Positions 35,526-44,995 of a DNA stretch of 64,000 bases are shown piece after piece (positions within the stretch are counted from its first letter, which is position 1; the number at the start of each line of letters is the position of its first letter). Both the position numbers and the translations under genes were made by a program. This stretch comes from Sipunculus nudus (taxonomy: Eukaryota > Annelida > Sipuncula > Golfingiida > Sipunculidae): assembly GCA_026874595.1 (NCBI GenBank), contig JAPPUL010000078.1:60001-124000 (forward strand), read 5' to 3'. The notes below the pieces were generated by a model. That model made no database searches. It was given only the letters and a program-made list of their open reading frames with translations, and was not told where the DNA came from.

Positions 35526-37457
35526 TTACCCTACTTTAAGAGAGTATAATATATATAGCAATACAAATACTACCCCCAAAAGTAAGGTAAACGCATACAC
35601 ACTAATATTTCCAGATTGCACATTCCCAAACAAATTACCAATCCTTCTTGCCAAAAGGCCAACCCCATTTACTAGCCCATCAATTACCAAAACATCAAAA
35701 CGACGCCATAAGTATCTCGATCCCTTTATAAGCGGTCTCACAAATATAAAATCATATAGCTCATCTATATAATATTTATTATAAGAAAGCTTATAAAATA
35801 TCCGACCAATATAACTTGTGGCAAACTTATCAGGCATACTCAAACTCTTTCCATATACAATGCCGGCTCCTATAGCAAATATTATCCCAAGTATCGTCAC
35901 TAAAGCTATATGTGGGACTTCAACAACCTGTTTGCCAAAAACGTTCGACAAAAATATATGTATATCACCTCCAAAAAGACCAGGGTATCCTATAAGCCCC
36001 CCAAATAAAGCCAATAGCGCAAGCACCACCAAAACTCCGCTCATCACCTTAGATGGCTCGCCCACATGTTCATAATCTTCTAAAGACATTTTAGTCTTAC
36101 TCCCCCAAAACGTTAAACCCATAAGACGAAAGCTATACATTGCCGTAAACAATGCTCCTAAAACACCAACTATCCAAAAAATATAGCCAAGTTCATAACC
36201 AAACAATAACATCTCATATGACTTAACCTTTTCAAGTATTAAATCCTTACTCATAAAACCAGATATATAAGGCAATACCCCGCTAAGCGCTAAAGCCCCT
36301 ATTAGCATTGTATAATAGGTTATTGGCAACTTTGACTTTAGTTTGCCCATCTTATTCATGTCCTGTTCATGATGTGTTGCTAATATCACCGAGCCTGCAC
36401 ACAAGAATAAAAGTGCTTTGAAAAACGCATGCGTTACTAAGTGAAATATCCCAACAGAAAAAGCTCCTACTGCCATCGCCATAAACATATACCCAAGTTG
36501 GCTCACTGTCGAATAGGCAAGCACTTTCTTTATATCATTTTGACTTATTGCTATTGTTCCTGCGTATAGGGCTGTTGCTCCTCCTATTATTAGAATAATC
36601 AGCATTGTCGTAGATGACAGGCTAAACAAATAATGCAGCCGACCTATCATGTATACTCCCGCTGTTACCATAGTTGCTGCGTGGATTAATGCGCTAACCG
36701 GTGTTGGACCCGCCATCGCGTCCGGTAACCAGGTATATAGTGGTATTTGGGCTGACTTGCCTGTTGCTCCTACAAATAATAACAACGTTATTATCGTTAT
36801 TACTCCCCCTGAGACAAGCCCTTCTACTACTTTTTCATTCCCTTTTATATAACTTTCAAGAGAAGCAAAATCTAGCGTCCCAAAGTAGGCAAATATTAAA
36901 AATATACCAAGTATAAATCCTAAATCCCCTATCCTATTTACTATAAATGCTTTCTTGCCTGCTTTTGCAAAATCTATATTCTTATACCAAAAGCCAATAA
37001 GCAAATACGAGCAAAGGCCTACACCCTCCCACCCAAGAAAGAGTAATACCAGATTATCTGCCATCACAAGCACCAACATGGAAAACGTAAACAGATTTAA
37101 ATATGAGAAAAACTTATGTACTCCTAAATCCCCTTTCATATAACCTGTTGAGTAAAGGTGTATTAAAAATCCAACACCGGTTATTACATTCATCATAACT
37201 ATAGAAAGCTCATCTACCCTAAACCCAAATGAAATGTCAAGCTCTCCAGCGCGAAACCAGCTATATAATGTATGTTCTAGTGGTGCGCCCCCTCCAAATG
37301 CCAAATCTAAAAGTATTATAAACGACAATATAAATGACACTAATACCGTTGTACACCCTATTATATGCACATACCTTACACTAAGACGTTTGCCAAAAAG
37401 TCCATTTAGTATAAAGCCTAGTAAAGGTAAAAAGGCTATTAGTATTAGCAAGTTCAC
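35526..37457 (-). CDS. nuoL: NADH-quinone oxidoreductase subunit L
   Basis: 643 residues, the most distal antiporter-like subunit, with a long C-terminal lateral helix. LLFLGWEGVGLCSYLLIGFWY, PLYTWLPDAMAGPTPVSALIHAATMVTAGVYM and QNDIKKVLAYSTVSQLGYMFMA are conserved, including the pumping Glu and Lys residues. The start is GTG directly abutting the nuoK stop (TAG-GTG), with a GGGGG Shine-Dalgarno-like tract just upstream, so translation is coupled. Confidence 0.95.
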   Translation of the reverse strand: MNLLILIAFLPLLGFILNGLFGKRLSVRYVHIIGCTTVLVSFILSFIILLDLAFGGGAPLEHTLYSWFRAGELDISFGFRVDELSIVMMNVITGVGFLIHLYSTGYMKGDLGVHKFFSYLNLFTFSMLVLVMADNLVLLFLGWEGVGLCSYLLIGFWYKNIDFAKAGKKAFIVNRIGDLGFILGIFLIFAYFGTLDFASLESYIKGNEKVVEGLVSGGVITIITLLLFVGATGKSAQIPLYTWLPDAMAGPTPVSALIHAATMVTAGVYMIGRLHYLFSLSSTTMLIILIIGGATALYAGTIAISQNDIKKVLAYSTVSQLGYMFMAMAVGAFSVGIFHLVTHAFFKALLFLCAGSVILATHHEQDMNKMGKLKSKLPITYYTMLIGALALSGVLPYISGFMSKDLILEKVKSYEMLLFGYELGYIFWIVGVLGALFTAMYSFRLMGLTFWGSKTKMSLEDYEHVGEPSKVMSGVLVVLALLALFGGLIGYPGLFGGDIHIFLSNVFGKQVVEVPHIALVTILGIIFAIGAGIVYGKSLSMPDKFATSYIGRIFYKLSYNKYYIDELYDFIFVRPLIKGSRYLWRRFDVLVIDGLVNGVGLLARRIGNLFGNVQSGNISVYAFTLLLGVVFVLLYILYSLKVG

Positions 37458-37778
37458 CTACCCCCGTAGTCCCGTTAGATTATCTACATCTATTTTTCTT
37501 TTGTTTTTATATATTGTAACAAGCAATGCAAGCCCTACCGCTGCCTCACACGCCGCCACTGCTATTATCAATAACACAAAATAATGTCCCGCCTCAGCTC
37601 CAACTTTATAATATTTAAAATAATTAAAGGCAATTATTATTAGGCCTACCGCATTGAACATTATCTCAAGACTCATTAATACTACAAGCAAATTACGCTT
37701 TGTTATAACTCCATAGGCTCCTATGCCAAAAAGTATTAATCCTAGTATTATGCTATTATTTAGAGTAAAAAAGTTCAA
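37458..37778 (-). CDS. nuoK: NADH-quinone oxidoreductase subunit K
   Basis: 106 residues, three membrane helices, including VVLMSLEIMFNAVGL (conserved Glu in helix 2) and AACEAAVGLALLVTIY (Glu in helix 3), which form part of the proton path. The start is TTG, abutting the nuoJ stop, with GGGAGG 8-9 bases upstream. Typical length is about 100. Confidence 0.94.
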   Translation of the reverse strand: MNFFTLNNSIILGLILFGIGAYGVITKRNLLVVLMSLEIMFNAVGLIIIAFNYFKYYKVGAEAGHYFVLLIIAVAACEAAVGLALLVTIYKNKRKIDVDNLTGLRG

Positions 37779-38435
37779 CTATTTTTGCCTCCCATATCGT
37801 CCTGCTAATATCAAAACCCCTATTATTGATACTATTATAAGTATTGATGTTAGTTCAAAGGAGATTATTGCTATGCTTTCAAGGTTATTTTTTAACGTCG
37901 CCTCTTTTGTTCCTTCTGTCTTGCCAAATATATATTCCCCTATCTTTTTTGTCGAACCAAATTCTTTAAGACCCTCTTTGTCTAAAATCCTACCTAAACT
38001 CTCTTCATTCCCATCATCTGTCCCATCACCTGTCTTATTTAAGACTTTTGTATACCCAGCCTTTTTATTACTAACATCAGTCGGGCTAAAGAAAAGCAAC
38101 AGAGGAAGCACTATTAAAAATGACAGTATTAACACTAAAGAAAGAAGTTTATATATCATACTCTTGTCTACCTCATATTCCTTCTTCCCCAAGTCCACCA
38201 TCATTATAACAAAAGTAAAAAGTACCATTATCGCTCCCGCATACACTAAAACCTCAATTATTGCAACAAATGGAGCTGACATTAACAAATATATCCCCGC
38301 TATCGGGATAAACGACGCAATTAATGCTATTGAGCTATATATTGGATTTTTAAGATATATTACAAGTAGTGCAAGTGATATCGTACTTATGCTAAATATG
38401 ATAAATAGTGCCTCCTGCACTATCTGGTTATCCAA
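37779..38435 (-). CDS. nuoJ: NADH-quinone oxidoreductase subunit J
   Basis: 218 residues, five membrane helices, with the conserved FVAIIEVLVYAGAIMVLFTFVIMMV in the middle (helix 3). A polar loop between helices 4 and 5 (about 125-185), rich in Gly, Asp, Glu and Lys, is longer than usual. It is followed directly by nuoK. Confidence 0.93.
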   Translation of the reverse strand: MDNQIVQEALFIIFSISTISLALLVIYLKNPIYSSIALIASFIPIAGIYLLMSAPFVAIIEVLVYAGAIMVLFTFVIMMVDLGKKEYEVDKSMIYKLLSLVLILSFLIVLPLLLFFSPTDVSNKKAGYTKVLNKTGDGTDDGNEESLGRILDKEGLKEFGSTKKIGEYIFGKTEGTKEATLKNNLESIAIISFELTSILIIVSIIGVLILAGRYGRQK

Positions 38436-38555
38436 ATTCTTCTCTCCATCAATTAATTAGTTTTATATTAATATTTTATAGCCTTTACTACACTTTTACT
38501 ATCATATCCTTTTAATAGACAAATAAACTGCTTTTGTGCATCACTCTCATAAATA

Positions 38556-39023
38556 CTACATGCTTAAAAGCTTTTCTCGATCATATATAAAATCCTGTCG
38601 CTTACCATATACCTCAGGATGTTTATGAGTCATCTCAATAGCATCGCAAGGACAAGCTTCAACGCAATACCCACAAAATATACACCTAAGCTCATCTATT
38701 GTAAAAGATGCTGGATACTTGTCCCTATCAGGACCATACCCTTCAGGTGATGGCGATGCTTCTATAAATATACAGTTTGATGGGCAGGCGGTTGCGCACA
38801 TGAAACATGCAACACATTTTATACGTCCTTTTTCATCTTGCTTAAGCCTATGCAAACCTCGAAATCGGCTTGAATACTCTGGTTTTTCCTCCGGATATTG
38901 TATTGTAAATTTCTTAACTTTCAAAAGGTGCTTCAATGTATGCAAAAGACCTCTTAGTATACTAAAGAAGTAAAACTTCTCTAATAAGCTTATCTTTTTA
39001 TATTTCTTTTTATATTCTCTCAT
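38556..39023 (-). CDS. nuoI: NADH-quinone oxidoreductase subunit I
   Basis: 155 residues; a ferredoxin-like subunit carrying two 4Fe-4S clusters (N6a, N6b) that link the peripheral arm to NuoB. Motifs are [20 protein letters not shown] and [19 protein letters not shown]. The start codon lies within a 14-bp tandem repeat whose second unit carries an additional out-of-use ATG. It lies 120 bases upstream of nuoJ. Confidence 0.95.
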   Translation of the reverse strand: MREYKKKYKKISLLEKFYFFSILRGLLHTLKHLLKVKKFTIQYPEEKPEYSSRFRGLHRLKQDEKGRIKCVACFMCATACPSNCIFIEASPSPEGYGPDRDKYPASFTIDELRCIFCGYCVEACPCDAIEMTHKHPEVYGKRQDFIYDREKLLSM

Positions 39024-39050
39024 CTATTTACTCTCATCTATTTACTCTCA
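39017..39050. repeat. 14-bp tandem repeat covering the nuoI start
   Basis: Two full copies plus a part of the unit CTCTCATCTATTTA lie across the nuoI start codon. The upstream copy contains an ATG followed after four codons by a stop, so the true start is the proximal ATG at 39023. It may alter initiation strength when copy number changes. Confidence 0.7.
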
Positions 39051-39087
39051 TTAAACTCAAATCTAATCCCCACAAAATACCAGCATA

Positions 39088-40152
39088 TTATACATTAAAT
39101 CCAAAGTACTGCAATAATACCATAAGCATTATATTAAATATTGCAAGCGGTACAAGCACCACCCAACCCTGATACATAAGCTGATCCCATCTAACTCGGG
39201 GCAAGGTCCAGCGTACCCATATGAAAAAGAATATGAATATACCCACCTTCAAACTAAATACTCCAAACGATATTAAACCTACTATCCAGGGCCCGTATTC
39301 AGCATAAGGAAAAATATTTTCTATTCCAGGTAAATACCAGCCTCCAAAAAACAAAGTTACCATTAAAGCTGATATTGAAAACATTGCTATATATTCTCCC
39401 ATGAAGAACATTGCAAACTTAAGCCCGCTATATTCTGTGTGATACCCACCTACAAGCTCTGACTCCGCCTCCGGCATATCAAATGGCAGTCTATTTGTTT
39501 CTGCAAATGCTGTAACTAAAAATATAAAAAACGCAAGCGGCTGCCGAAACACGTACCAAGCTGGCACATAGTCAAGTATATATCCCTTTTGCGATATCAC
39601 TATATCATCTAACGACAAACTCCCCGACGACATTATTATACTTATTAAAGAAAGCCCCATTGCAAGTTCAAAACTAATTAGTTGGGCTGAGGACCTAAGT
39701 CCGCCTATTAACGAATACTTGCTGAACGACGACCAGCCCCCATATGATAACCCATAGGCACTTATTGAGCTTACCGCAAGTACAAATAATAACCCCACCC
39801 CAATATCCGATAACGCAAGGCTTCCTCGACTCCCTATCAAATATTCAACTCCTCCCATCTCCTCACCCCAACTCACGTTCCCAAACGGTATCACTCCAAA
39901 TACTATTACCGGAGGGATGAACGCTAGTATCGGCGCTAGGTTATAGATAAACTTATTCGCTCGCTCCGGTATTACATCCTCCTTAAAGATAAACTTAAAT
40001 ACGTCTGCAAGCGGTTGCAATATCCCAAACGGCCCCACCCTATTCGGCCCTATCCTATCTTGTATAAACGCTGAAATCCGACGCTCCGCCAATAGCGACA
40101 TCGGTACCGTGCTTATTACCATTACTGCGATAACAACGCTCTTTAAGAGCAT
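39088..40152 (-). CDS. nuoH: NADH-quinone oxidoreductase subunit H
   Basis: 354 residues, eight membrane helices, forming the quinone-entry site with NuoB and NuoD. The family signature ERRISAFIQDRIGPNRVGPFGILQPLADVFKF is near the N-terminus, and AFAETNRLPFDMPEAESELV near residue 220. The reading frame is open slightly upstream of the chosen ATG into the nuoG stop, but only non-standard starts are available there; a few N-terminal residues may be missing from this call. Confidence 0.95.
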   Translation of the reverse strand: MLLKSVVIAVMVISTVPMSLLAERRISAFIQDRIGPNRVGPFGILQPLADVFKFIFKEDVIPERANKFIYNLAPILAFIPPVIVFGVIPFGNVSWGEEMGGVEYLIGSRGSLALSDIGVGLLFVLAVSSISAYGLSYGGWSSFSKYSLIGGLRSSAQLISFELAMGLSLISIIMSSGSLSLDDIVISQKGYILDYVPAWYVFRQPLAFFIFLVTAFAETNRLPFDMPEAESELVGGYHTEYSGLKFAMFFMGEYIAMFSISALMVTLFFGGWYLPGIENIFPYAEYGPWIVGLISFGVFSLKVGIFIFFFIWVRWTLPRVRWDQLMYQGWVVLVPLAIFNIMLMVLLQYFGFNV

Positions 40153-40166
40153 TAGTATTACGTTTT

Positions 40167-41720
40167 CTATTTCAATACCTCTTTATTCCTTTTTAGCTTC
40201 TCAGCCAACTTATTGTAAATCCCATCAACAAAATCTCCCTCTAGCCCCTCGGATAGCTCACCCCCCATAAGCCCCATTAGCCTATTTAGTATCTCTTTAC
40301 AGCTAAGTCCATAAGTCATAGGATCTATCACTGATTTAAAGCTTTGCAGCATATATTTGTCATTTATATAACTACCGCTATCTTCATAATGACTCAACAT
40401 CGATAACTCTAAATCTGATCTCCGACTAAACTCTGTCCTAATATAATCAATAACTACTATATCTTCAAACCTATTTTTTGCCCCACTAGCAATCCCTTTA
40501 GGTACGTACCCTTCTCCTACTCCCCCTATATATAACAAATTCTTTACCCCTTCAGCTAAATCTACATCCTCTCTAACTTCAGTATCCATCCCATATATAA
40601 CCTTTATCCCTAAAACATTAGGATTCCTATCACCACTTATCCTAAATCCAGGATATATTTCATCTGCTTCCATTACATTACCAAAAAAATATATCTTGAC
40701 TCCCTCCAAATGTTTATCCCGAAGCTCCTTTAGCATATACAAAACTTCATTGCTACTCCACGCCGATACCACAATCCCAAGACTCATAACATATTCCTTA
40801 TCTAAAAGACGCTCCTTTAAACTAAATAACGCCTTATCCCATGATACTTCCTTTCCTTCCAAATATGGTTCCCTTAATCTATTCTCAGAATATATATATC
40901 CGTAATTAAGCCGCCCATAATCGCACATGAACGACTTATTCACTTCTTCATTTTCCATCGGCACTATCCGCTTTATCTTATTATCAAGTGCATCCACTCG
41001 TACATTACAACCCACTGAACACATGTTACATATGCTCTTTTTTTGACTCATATTCCATACCCGTGCCTCGTAAAGAAAATCCGCACTCACTAAAGCACCA
41101 ACCGGACATATATCATTTACATTCATTGATAAGGCATTGTTTATTGGATATTTTGGATGTATATCTATTTTAGACTTATCACCCCTCCCCACTACGCTAA
41201 GCTCTCCTGTCCCGCTTATCTCATCTGTGAAACGTACGCATCGCGTGCACACTATACATCTACTACCCCAATACTTTACATGTTCTCCTAAATCCTTTAC
41301 CTCCTTTACCTCCTTCTCCTCCGAAAATCGCCCCGCAGCATAACCATAATCATATGAATAGTTTTGCAATGTACACTCCCCCGCTTTGTCACACACCGGG
41401 CAGTCTAATGGATGATTTATAAGCAAAAACTCCATTATGTTTTCTCGAAGCTTTATTACCAACTCAGACCTCGTATCAACTTCCATCCCCTCCGATACCA
41501 CTGTCGCACACGATACCACAGGCTTTGGTATACCTTTTACATTCACTAGGCACATTCGGCAGTTTCCCGCTATTGACAAATCTTTGTGATAGCAAAAATG
41601 AGGAACCTTTATACCGTTTTCATGGCATACTTGTATTACTGTCTTTCCTGCCTCACTCCTATACTCCTTCCCATCTATCTTTAATACTATATTTTTACGT
41701 TTCTTTCCATTCAACTCCAT
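40167..41720 (-). CDS. nuoG: NADH-quinone oxidoreductase subunit G, short form
   Basis: 517 residues from the ATG at 41720, chosen because TGAGG lies 9 bases before it; a TTG 15 bases earlier is part of that site. Clusters visible: 2Fe-2S (C in VCHENGIKVPHFCYH and CRMC), the His-Cys 4Fe-4S site (HPLDCPVCDKAGEC), a second 4Fe-4S (CIVCTRCVRF... CPVG), and the N7-type CNMCSVGC. The molybdopterin-like C-terminal domain is much shorter than in Escherichia coli NuoG (908 residues) and ends about 14 bases before nuoH, so the truncation is genuine. Confidence 0.92.
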   Translation of the reverse strand: MELNGKKRKNIVLKIDGKEYRSEAGKTVIQVCHENGIKVPHFCYHKDLSIAGNCRMCLVNVKGIPKPVVSCATVVSEGMEVDTRSELVIKLRENIMEFLLINHPLDCPVCDKAGECTLQNYSYDYGYAAGRFSEEKEVKEVKDLGEHVKYWGSRCIVCTRCVRFTDEISGTGELSVVGRGDKSKIDIHPKYPINNALSMNVNDICPVGALVSADFLYEARVWNMSQKKSICNMCSVGCNVRVDALDNKIKRIVPMENEEVNKSFMCDYGRLNYGYIYSENRLREPYLEGKEVSWDKALFSLKERLLDKEYVMSLGIVVSAWSSNEVLYMLKELRDKHLEGVKIYFFGNVMEADEIYPGFRISGDRNPNVLGIKVIYGMDTEVREDVDLAEGVKNLLYIGGVGEGYVPKGIASGAKNRFEDIVVIDYIRTEFSRRSDLELSMLSHYEDSGSYINDKYMLQSFKSVIDPMTYGLSCKEILNRLMGLMGGELSEGLEGDFVDGIYNKLAEKLKRNKEVLK

Positions 41721-41750
41721 TCTTAATAACCTCAAGCTACTTTTTTCTAT

Positions 41751-41800
41751 CCTTTATCCCCTTTATCCCTTTATCCCTTTATCCCTTTTATCCCTTTTAT
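41751..41800. repeat. Tandem 8-10-bp repeat array between nuoF and nuoG
   Basis: Five or six adjacent units of CTTTATCCC with slightly variable length (8-10 bp) lie in the 144-base nuoF-nuoG interval. On the coding strand this reads as repeated GGGATAAA. It is non-coding. A change in copy number would alter spacing upstream of nuoG. Confidence 0.75.
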
Positions 41801-41864
41801 AAAGACTCTTTGTAAAATCCTCTCTCTAAGTCCATCTCTTTAACCTGTCGCCTAACCCTATCTC

Positions 41865-43130
41865 CTATTCTACCACTTGTTCTACTTCCAAAAGAGATTC
41901 AAACTCTTCTCTAAATGCATCTAAATAGCTTCTCATTGGCATCGCTGCCGCATCCGCAAGTACACATATCGTCTTCCCTTGCATGTTATTACATATATCA
42001 TTTAGTAAATCCAAATCCTCTTTCTTGCCCTCTCCTTTCTTAAGACGATATAATATCTTCTCAAGCCACCCTGTCCCCTCCCGACATGGAGTACACTGTC
42101 CGCATGATTCATGATGATAAAACTTCATCAAGTTTAATATCGCATCTACCATATCCGTATCTTCATTCATTACAACAATCCCTCCTGACCCTAACATGCT
42201 TGAAGCCTCAGAAAGACTCTCATAATCCATCTTTATATCCAACTGATCCCCTTTTAATATCGGAGTCGATGAGCCGCCAGGTATTACTGCCTTAACACTC
42301 TTACCCTCAGGTATCACCCCCCCTCCATACTCATTTATTATCTCCCTTAACTTTGTCCCAAGCGGTACTTCATAATTACCTGGCTTCTTTACATGCCCAC
42401 TTAATGAGAATATCTTAAAACCCGGACTCTTCTCTGTCCCAAAGCTTCTATGCCAATCTGAGCCTTTTTCTATTATATGTGGTAAATTACATAATGTCTC
42501 TACGTTATTTATTATCGTCGGTGCCCCGAAAAGACCTTGCACTGCCGGGAAAGGTGGCTTTATCTTCGGATAACCGCGCGAGCCCTCAAGCGACGTCAAC
42601 TGCGCCGTCTCCTCACCACATATATAAGCCCCCGCTCCCCTAACTACAAATACATCTAAATCATATCCACTCCCAAATATATCCTTCCCTATATAGCCTT
42701 TGTCCCTTGCCTCCTCTATTGCCTCTACAAGCACTTTATACCCATACCCAAATTCCCCTCTTATATATATATAGGCTTGGTTAGACTGTATGGCCCAACA
42801 ACATATTATAATTCCTTCTAAAAGTTGATGAGGATCATATTCTATTAATGCCCTATCTTTAAATGTCCCAGGCTCACTCTCATCTGCGTTGCAGGATAAG
42901 TATACTGGCTTTTTTCCCTTTGGGATAAAACTCCATTTTAAGCCAGTTGGAAAACCTGCACCCCCACGCCCTCGCAATCCTGAGGCTTTTACTAGTTCTG
43001 TTACTTCATTTGGAGCCTTAGTAAGTGCTGTCCTCGCCCCCTTATACCCACCCCCAGCCTCATAATACGATAGCTCTTTTGCTTTCTCGTTTCCTACATT
43101 CTTTGTTAAAACTGGCTCGAATTTTATCAA
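41865..43130 (-). CDS. nuoF: NADH-quinone oxidoreductase subunit F
   Basis: 421 residues; binds NADH and FMN and carries the first 4Fe-4S cluster of complex I. The NADH motif GLRGRGGAGFPTG (about residues 50-62), the FMN region CNADESEPGTFKDR, and the cluster motif SCGQCTPCREGTGW (about 345-358) with the distal Cys in TICVLAD are all present. Presence of NuoE, F and G shows the complex oxidises NADH rather than F420H2 or ferredoxin alone. Confidence 0.96.
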   Translation of the reverse strand: MIKFEPVLTKNVGNEKAKELSYYEAGGGYKGARTALTKAPNEVTELVKASGLRGRGGAGFPTGLKWSFIPKGKKPVYLSCNADESEPGTFKDRALIEYDPHQLLEGIIICCWAIQSNQAYIYIRGEFGYGYKVLVEAIEEARDKGYIGKDIFGSGYDLDVFVVRGAGAYICGEETAQLTSLEGSRGYPKIKPPFPAVQGLFGAPTIINNVETLCNLPHIIEKGSDWHRSFGTEKSPGFKIFSLSGHVKKPGNYEVPLGTKLREIINEYGGGVIPEGKSVKAVIPGGSSTPILKGDQLDIKMDYESLSEASSMLGSGGIVVMNEDTDMVDAILNLMKFYHHESCGQCTPCREGTGWLEKILYRLKKGEGKKEDLDLLNDICNNMQGKTICVLADAAAMPMRSYLDAFREEFESLLEVEQVVE

Positions 43131-43186
43131 TATATTACTCCCTTATATTACTTCCTTCTTTTCAAGCTTAATCCTTATTAAACTAG

Positions 43187-43690
43187 TTATTCTAGCTTTG
43201 ATAGTATTTCGTCTATTTTATCTTTTGTTAGATTTTCATGATATTTATCATCTATTTGCATAACTGGTGCTGTGTCGCAGCTTGCAAGGCATTCTACCTT
43301 CTCAAGAGAATATTTACCATCTGCACTCTTATCTCCTACACCCACTCCCAGCTTATCTTCTAAATATTTCAACACCTCTTCAGAACCACGTAAAGCACAC
43401 ATTAGTGTACTACATACCATTATCCTATTCTTTCCATGATGACATCTTTTAAAATGTGTGTAGAATGTTAAAAATCCATATACATACGAGGGCGACAACT
43501 CAAGCAGCTTCCCTACAAATTCGCATTCCTCATGCTCTAGATAACCAACCTCTCGTTCCACTACTCGCATAACTGACAACAATGCCGCTTTCTTATTCGG
43601 GAAATGTGTTAGTATCTCTTCTACCTCTTCTTTTATTGATGGCGTTATTTCTTGCATGTATTTCTCTTTATAACTCCCGTTTTTTAACAC
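43187..43690 (-). CDS. nuoE: NADH-quinone oxidoreductase subunit E
   Basis: 167 residues, thioredoxin-like fold with one 2Fe-2S cluster (N1a) bound by C-x4-C (CSTLMC, about 108-113) and C-x3-C (ECLASCDTAP, about 143-151). It pairs with NuoF. Only 2 bases separate it from the stop of nuoD, so the genes are co-translated. The ATG codes for MLKNGSYK; a shorter start at MQEITPS is also possible. Confidence 0.95.
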   Translation of the reverse strand: MLKNGSYKEKYMQEITPSIKEEVEEILTHFPNKKAALLSVMRVVEREVGYLEHEECEFVGKLLELSPSYVYGFLTFYTHFKRCHHGKNRIMVCSTLMCALRGSEEVLKYLEDKLGVGVGDKSADGKYSLEKVECLASCDTAPVMQIDDKYHENLTKDKIDEILSKLE

Positions 43691-43692
43691 AT

Positions 43693-44937
43693 TTATCTGT
43701 CAAGCTCGCCCGCTATAACGTTTAATGTGCTTAATATTGCCGGTATATCGGATATTAAGTGCCCTTTTGCTATCTCGCTAAAACACTGATAATTTAGCAA
43801 TGACGGCGGCCTAACTCGTACTCGATAGGGACTGCTTGCCCCATCACTTATTATATAAAAACCAAGTTCTCCATTAGGGGACTCTGTACTCGAATAACAT
43901 TCTCCACAAGGTGCGTTTATTCCATGCTCATCCCCTGGCATTGTTACCTTAAAATGATGTATCAATGACTCCATATCTTCATAAACTGCATCTTTATCCG
44001 GCAATACGTGTTTGTTACTATAATAATTTATCCTATCCCCTTTTGTCCCTTTTAAAAGCTTAAGTCCTTGCCGTATTATACCTACGCTCTCTTTCATCTC
44101 CTCTATCCTCACTATATATCTTGCATAACTATCTCCCTCATCCTCAACCGGTACCACAAAATCTATCTCAGAATAACACAAATAAGGCTTCGCTTTCCGA
44201 ATATCATATCCCACCCCACTCCCACGCAATACAGGACCTGTAACACCATAATTTAATGCAGACTCTTTGCTAAGTACTCCTATTCCTTGAGTCCGATCCA
44301 TAAATATCCTATTGCGAGATAGCATTATTTCCGTCTCCTTTATACATCCCTCTATACTCTTTAATACCCCATTAACTCGCTTTTCAAAATCAAGCGGTAC
44401 GTCAAAGGCAAGCCCTCCTACCCGCGTGTAGCTCGTTGTAAGACGGGCTCCTGTTACTGCTTCAAATATATCATAAAGCCGTTCTCTTTCTACAAAAGTC
44501 CACAAAAATACACTAAATGCTCCAAGATCCATACCCTGAAGCCCTACGCATACTATATGATCTGCTATCCGTGATAATTCTGCCATGATAACACGTATAA
44601 TTTGAGCCCTAACCGGTATCTCTATTCCTAGCAAATCCTCTACTGCTACCGCATAACCTATATTATTATTTAACGGCGATATATAGTTCATCCTATCTGT
44701 GACTGTTATGAATTGATTATAACTTCTATACTCCCCAAGCTTCTCAAACCCTGTATGCAGATACCCTATCTCAGGTTCAACATTAACTATCCGCTCTCCA
44801 TCTGTTTTAACTATTAGGCGCAATGTTCCATGTGTTGACGGATGCGACGGCCCTACATTTAATGTTATTGTCGAGCCCCCTTCCACCTCCTCCCCCTCTA
44901 TATCATATCCATGCACCCTTTTATATGTCTCTTTCAT
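43693..44937 (-). CDS. nuoD: NADH-quinone oxidoreductase subunit D
   Basis: 414 residues, the 49-kDa-type subunit that builds the quinone cavity with NuoB. GPSHPSTHGTLRL (about 29-41) holds the quinone-contacting His; EIGYLHTGFEKLGEYRSYNQFI and the C-terminal GDIPAILSTLNVIAGELDR-type end (SDIPAILSTLNVI) match the family. NuoC and NuoD are separate, not fused as in Escherichia coli. Confidence 0.96.
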   Translation of the reverse strand: MKETYKRVHGYDIEGEEVEGGSTITLNVGPSHPSTHGTLRLIVKTDGERIVNVEPEIGYLHTGFEKLGEYRSYNQFITVTDRMNYISPLNNNIGYAVAVEDLLGIEIPVRAQIIRVIMAELSRIADHIVCVGLQGMDLGAFSVFLWTFVERERLYDIFEAVTGARLTTSYTRVGGLAFDVPLDFEKRVNGVLKSIEGCIKETEIMLSRNRIFMDRTQGIGVLSKESALNYGVTGPVLRGSGVGYDIRKAKPYLCYSEIDFVVPVEDEGDSYARYIVRIEEMKESVGIIRQGLKLLKGTKGDRINYYSNKHVLPDKDAVYEDMESLIHHFKVTMPGDEHGINAPCGECYSSTESPNGELGFYIISDGASSPYRVRVRPPSLLNYQCFSEIAKGHLISDIPAILSTLNVIAGELDR

Positions 44938-44995
44938 TAGCCTTTTATTTATTACCCTTTAGCCTAACTAACTGTTTTTAACCGCTTAGACTCTT

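Noticed and set aside
37723-38460. A 245-codon rightward frame opposite nuoJ/nuoK
   Set aside because: It is the shadow of real genes; composition is Ile/Ser/Pro-rich as expected from the reverse of membrane helices, and no family matches.
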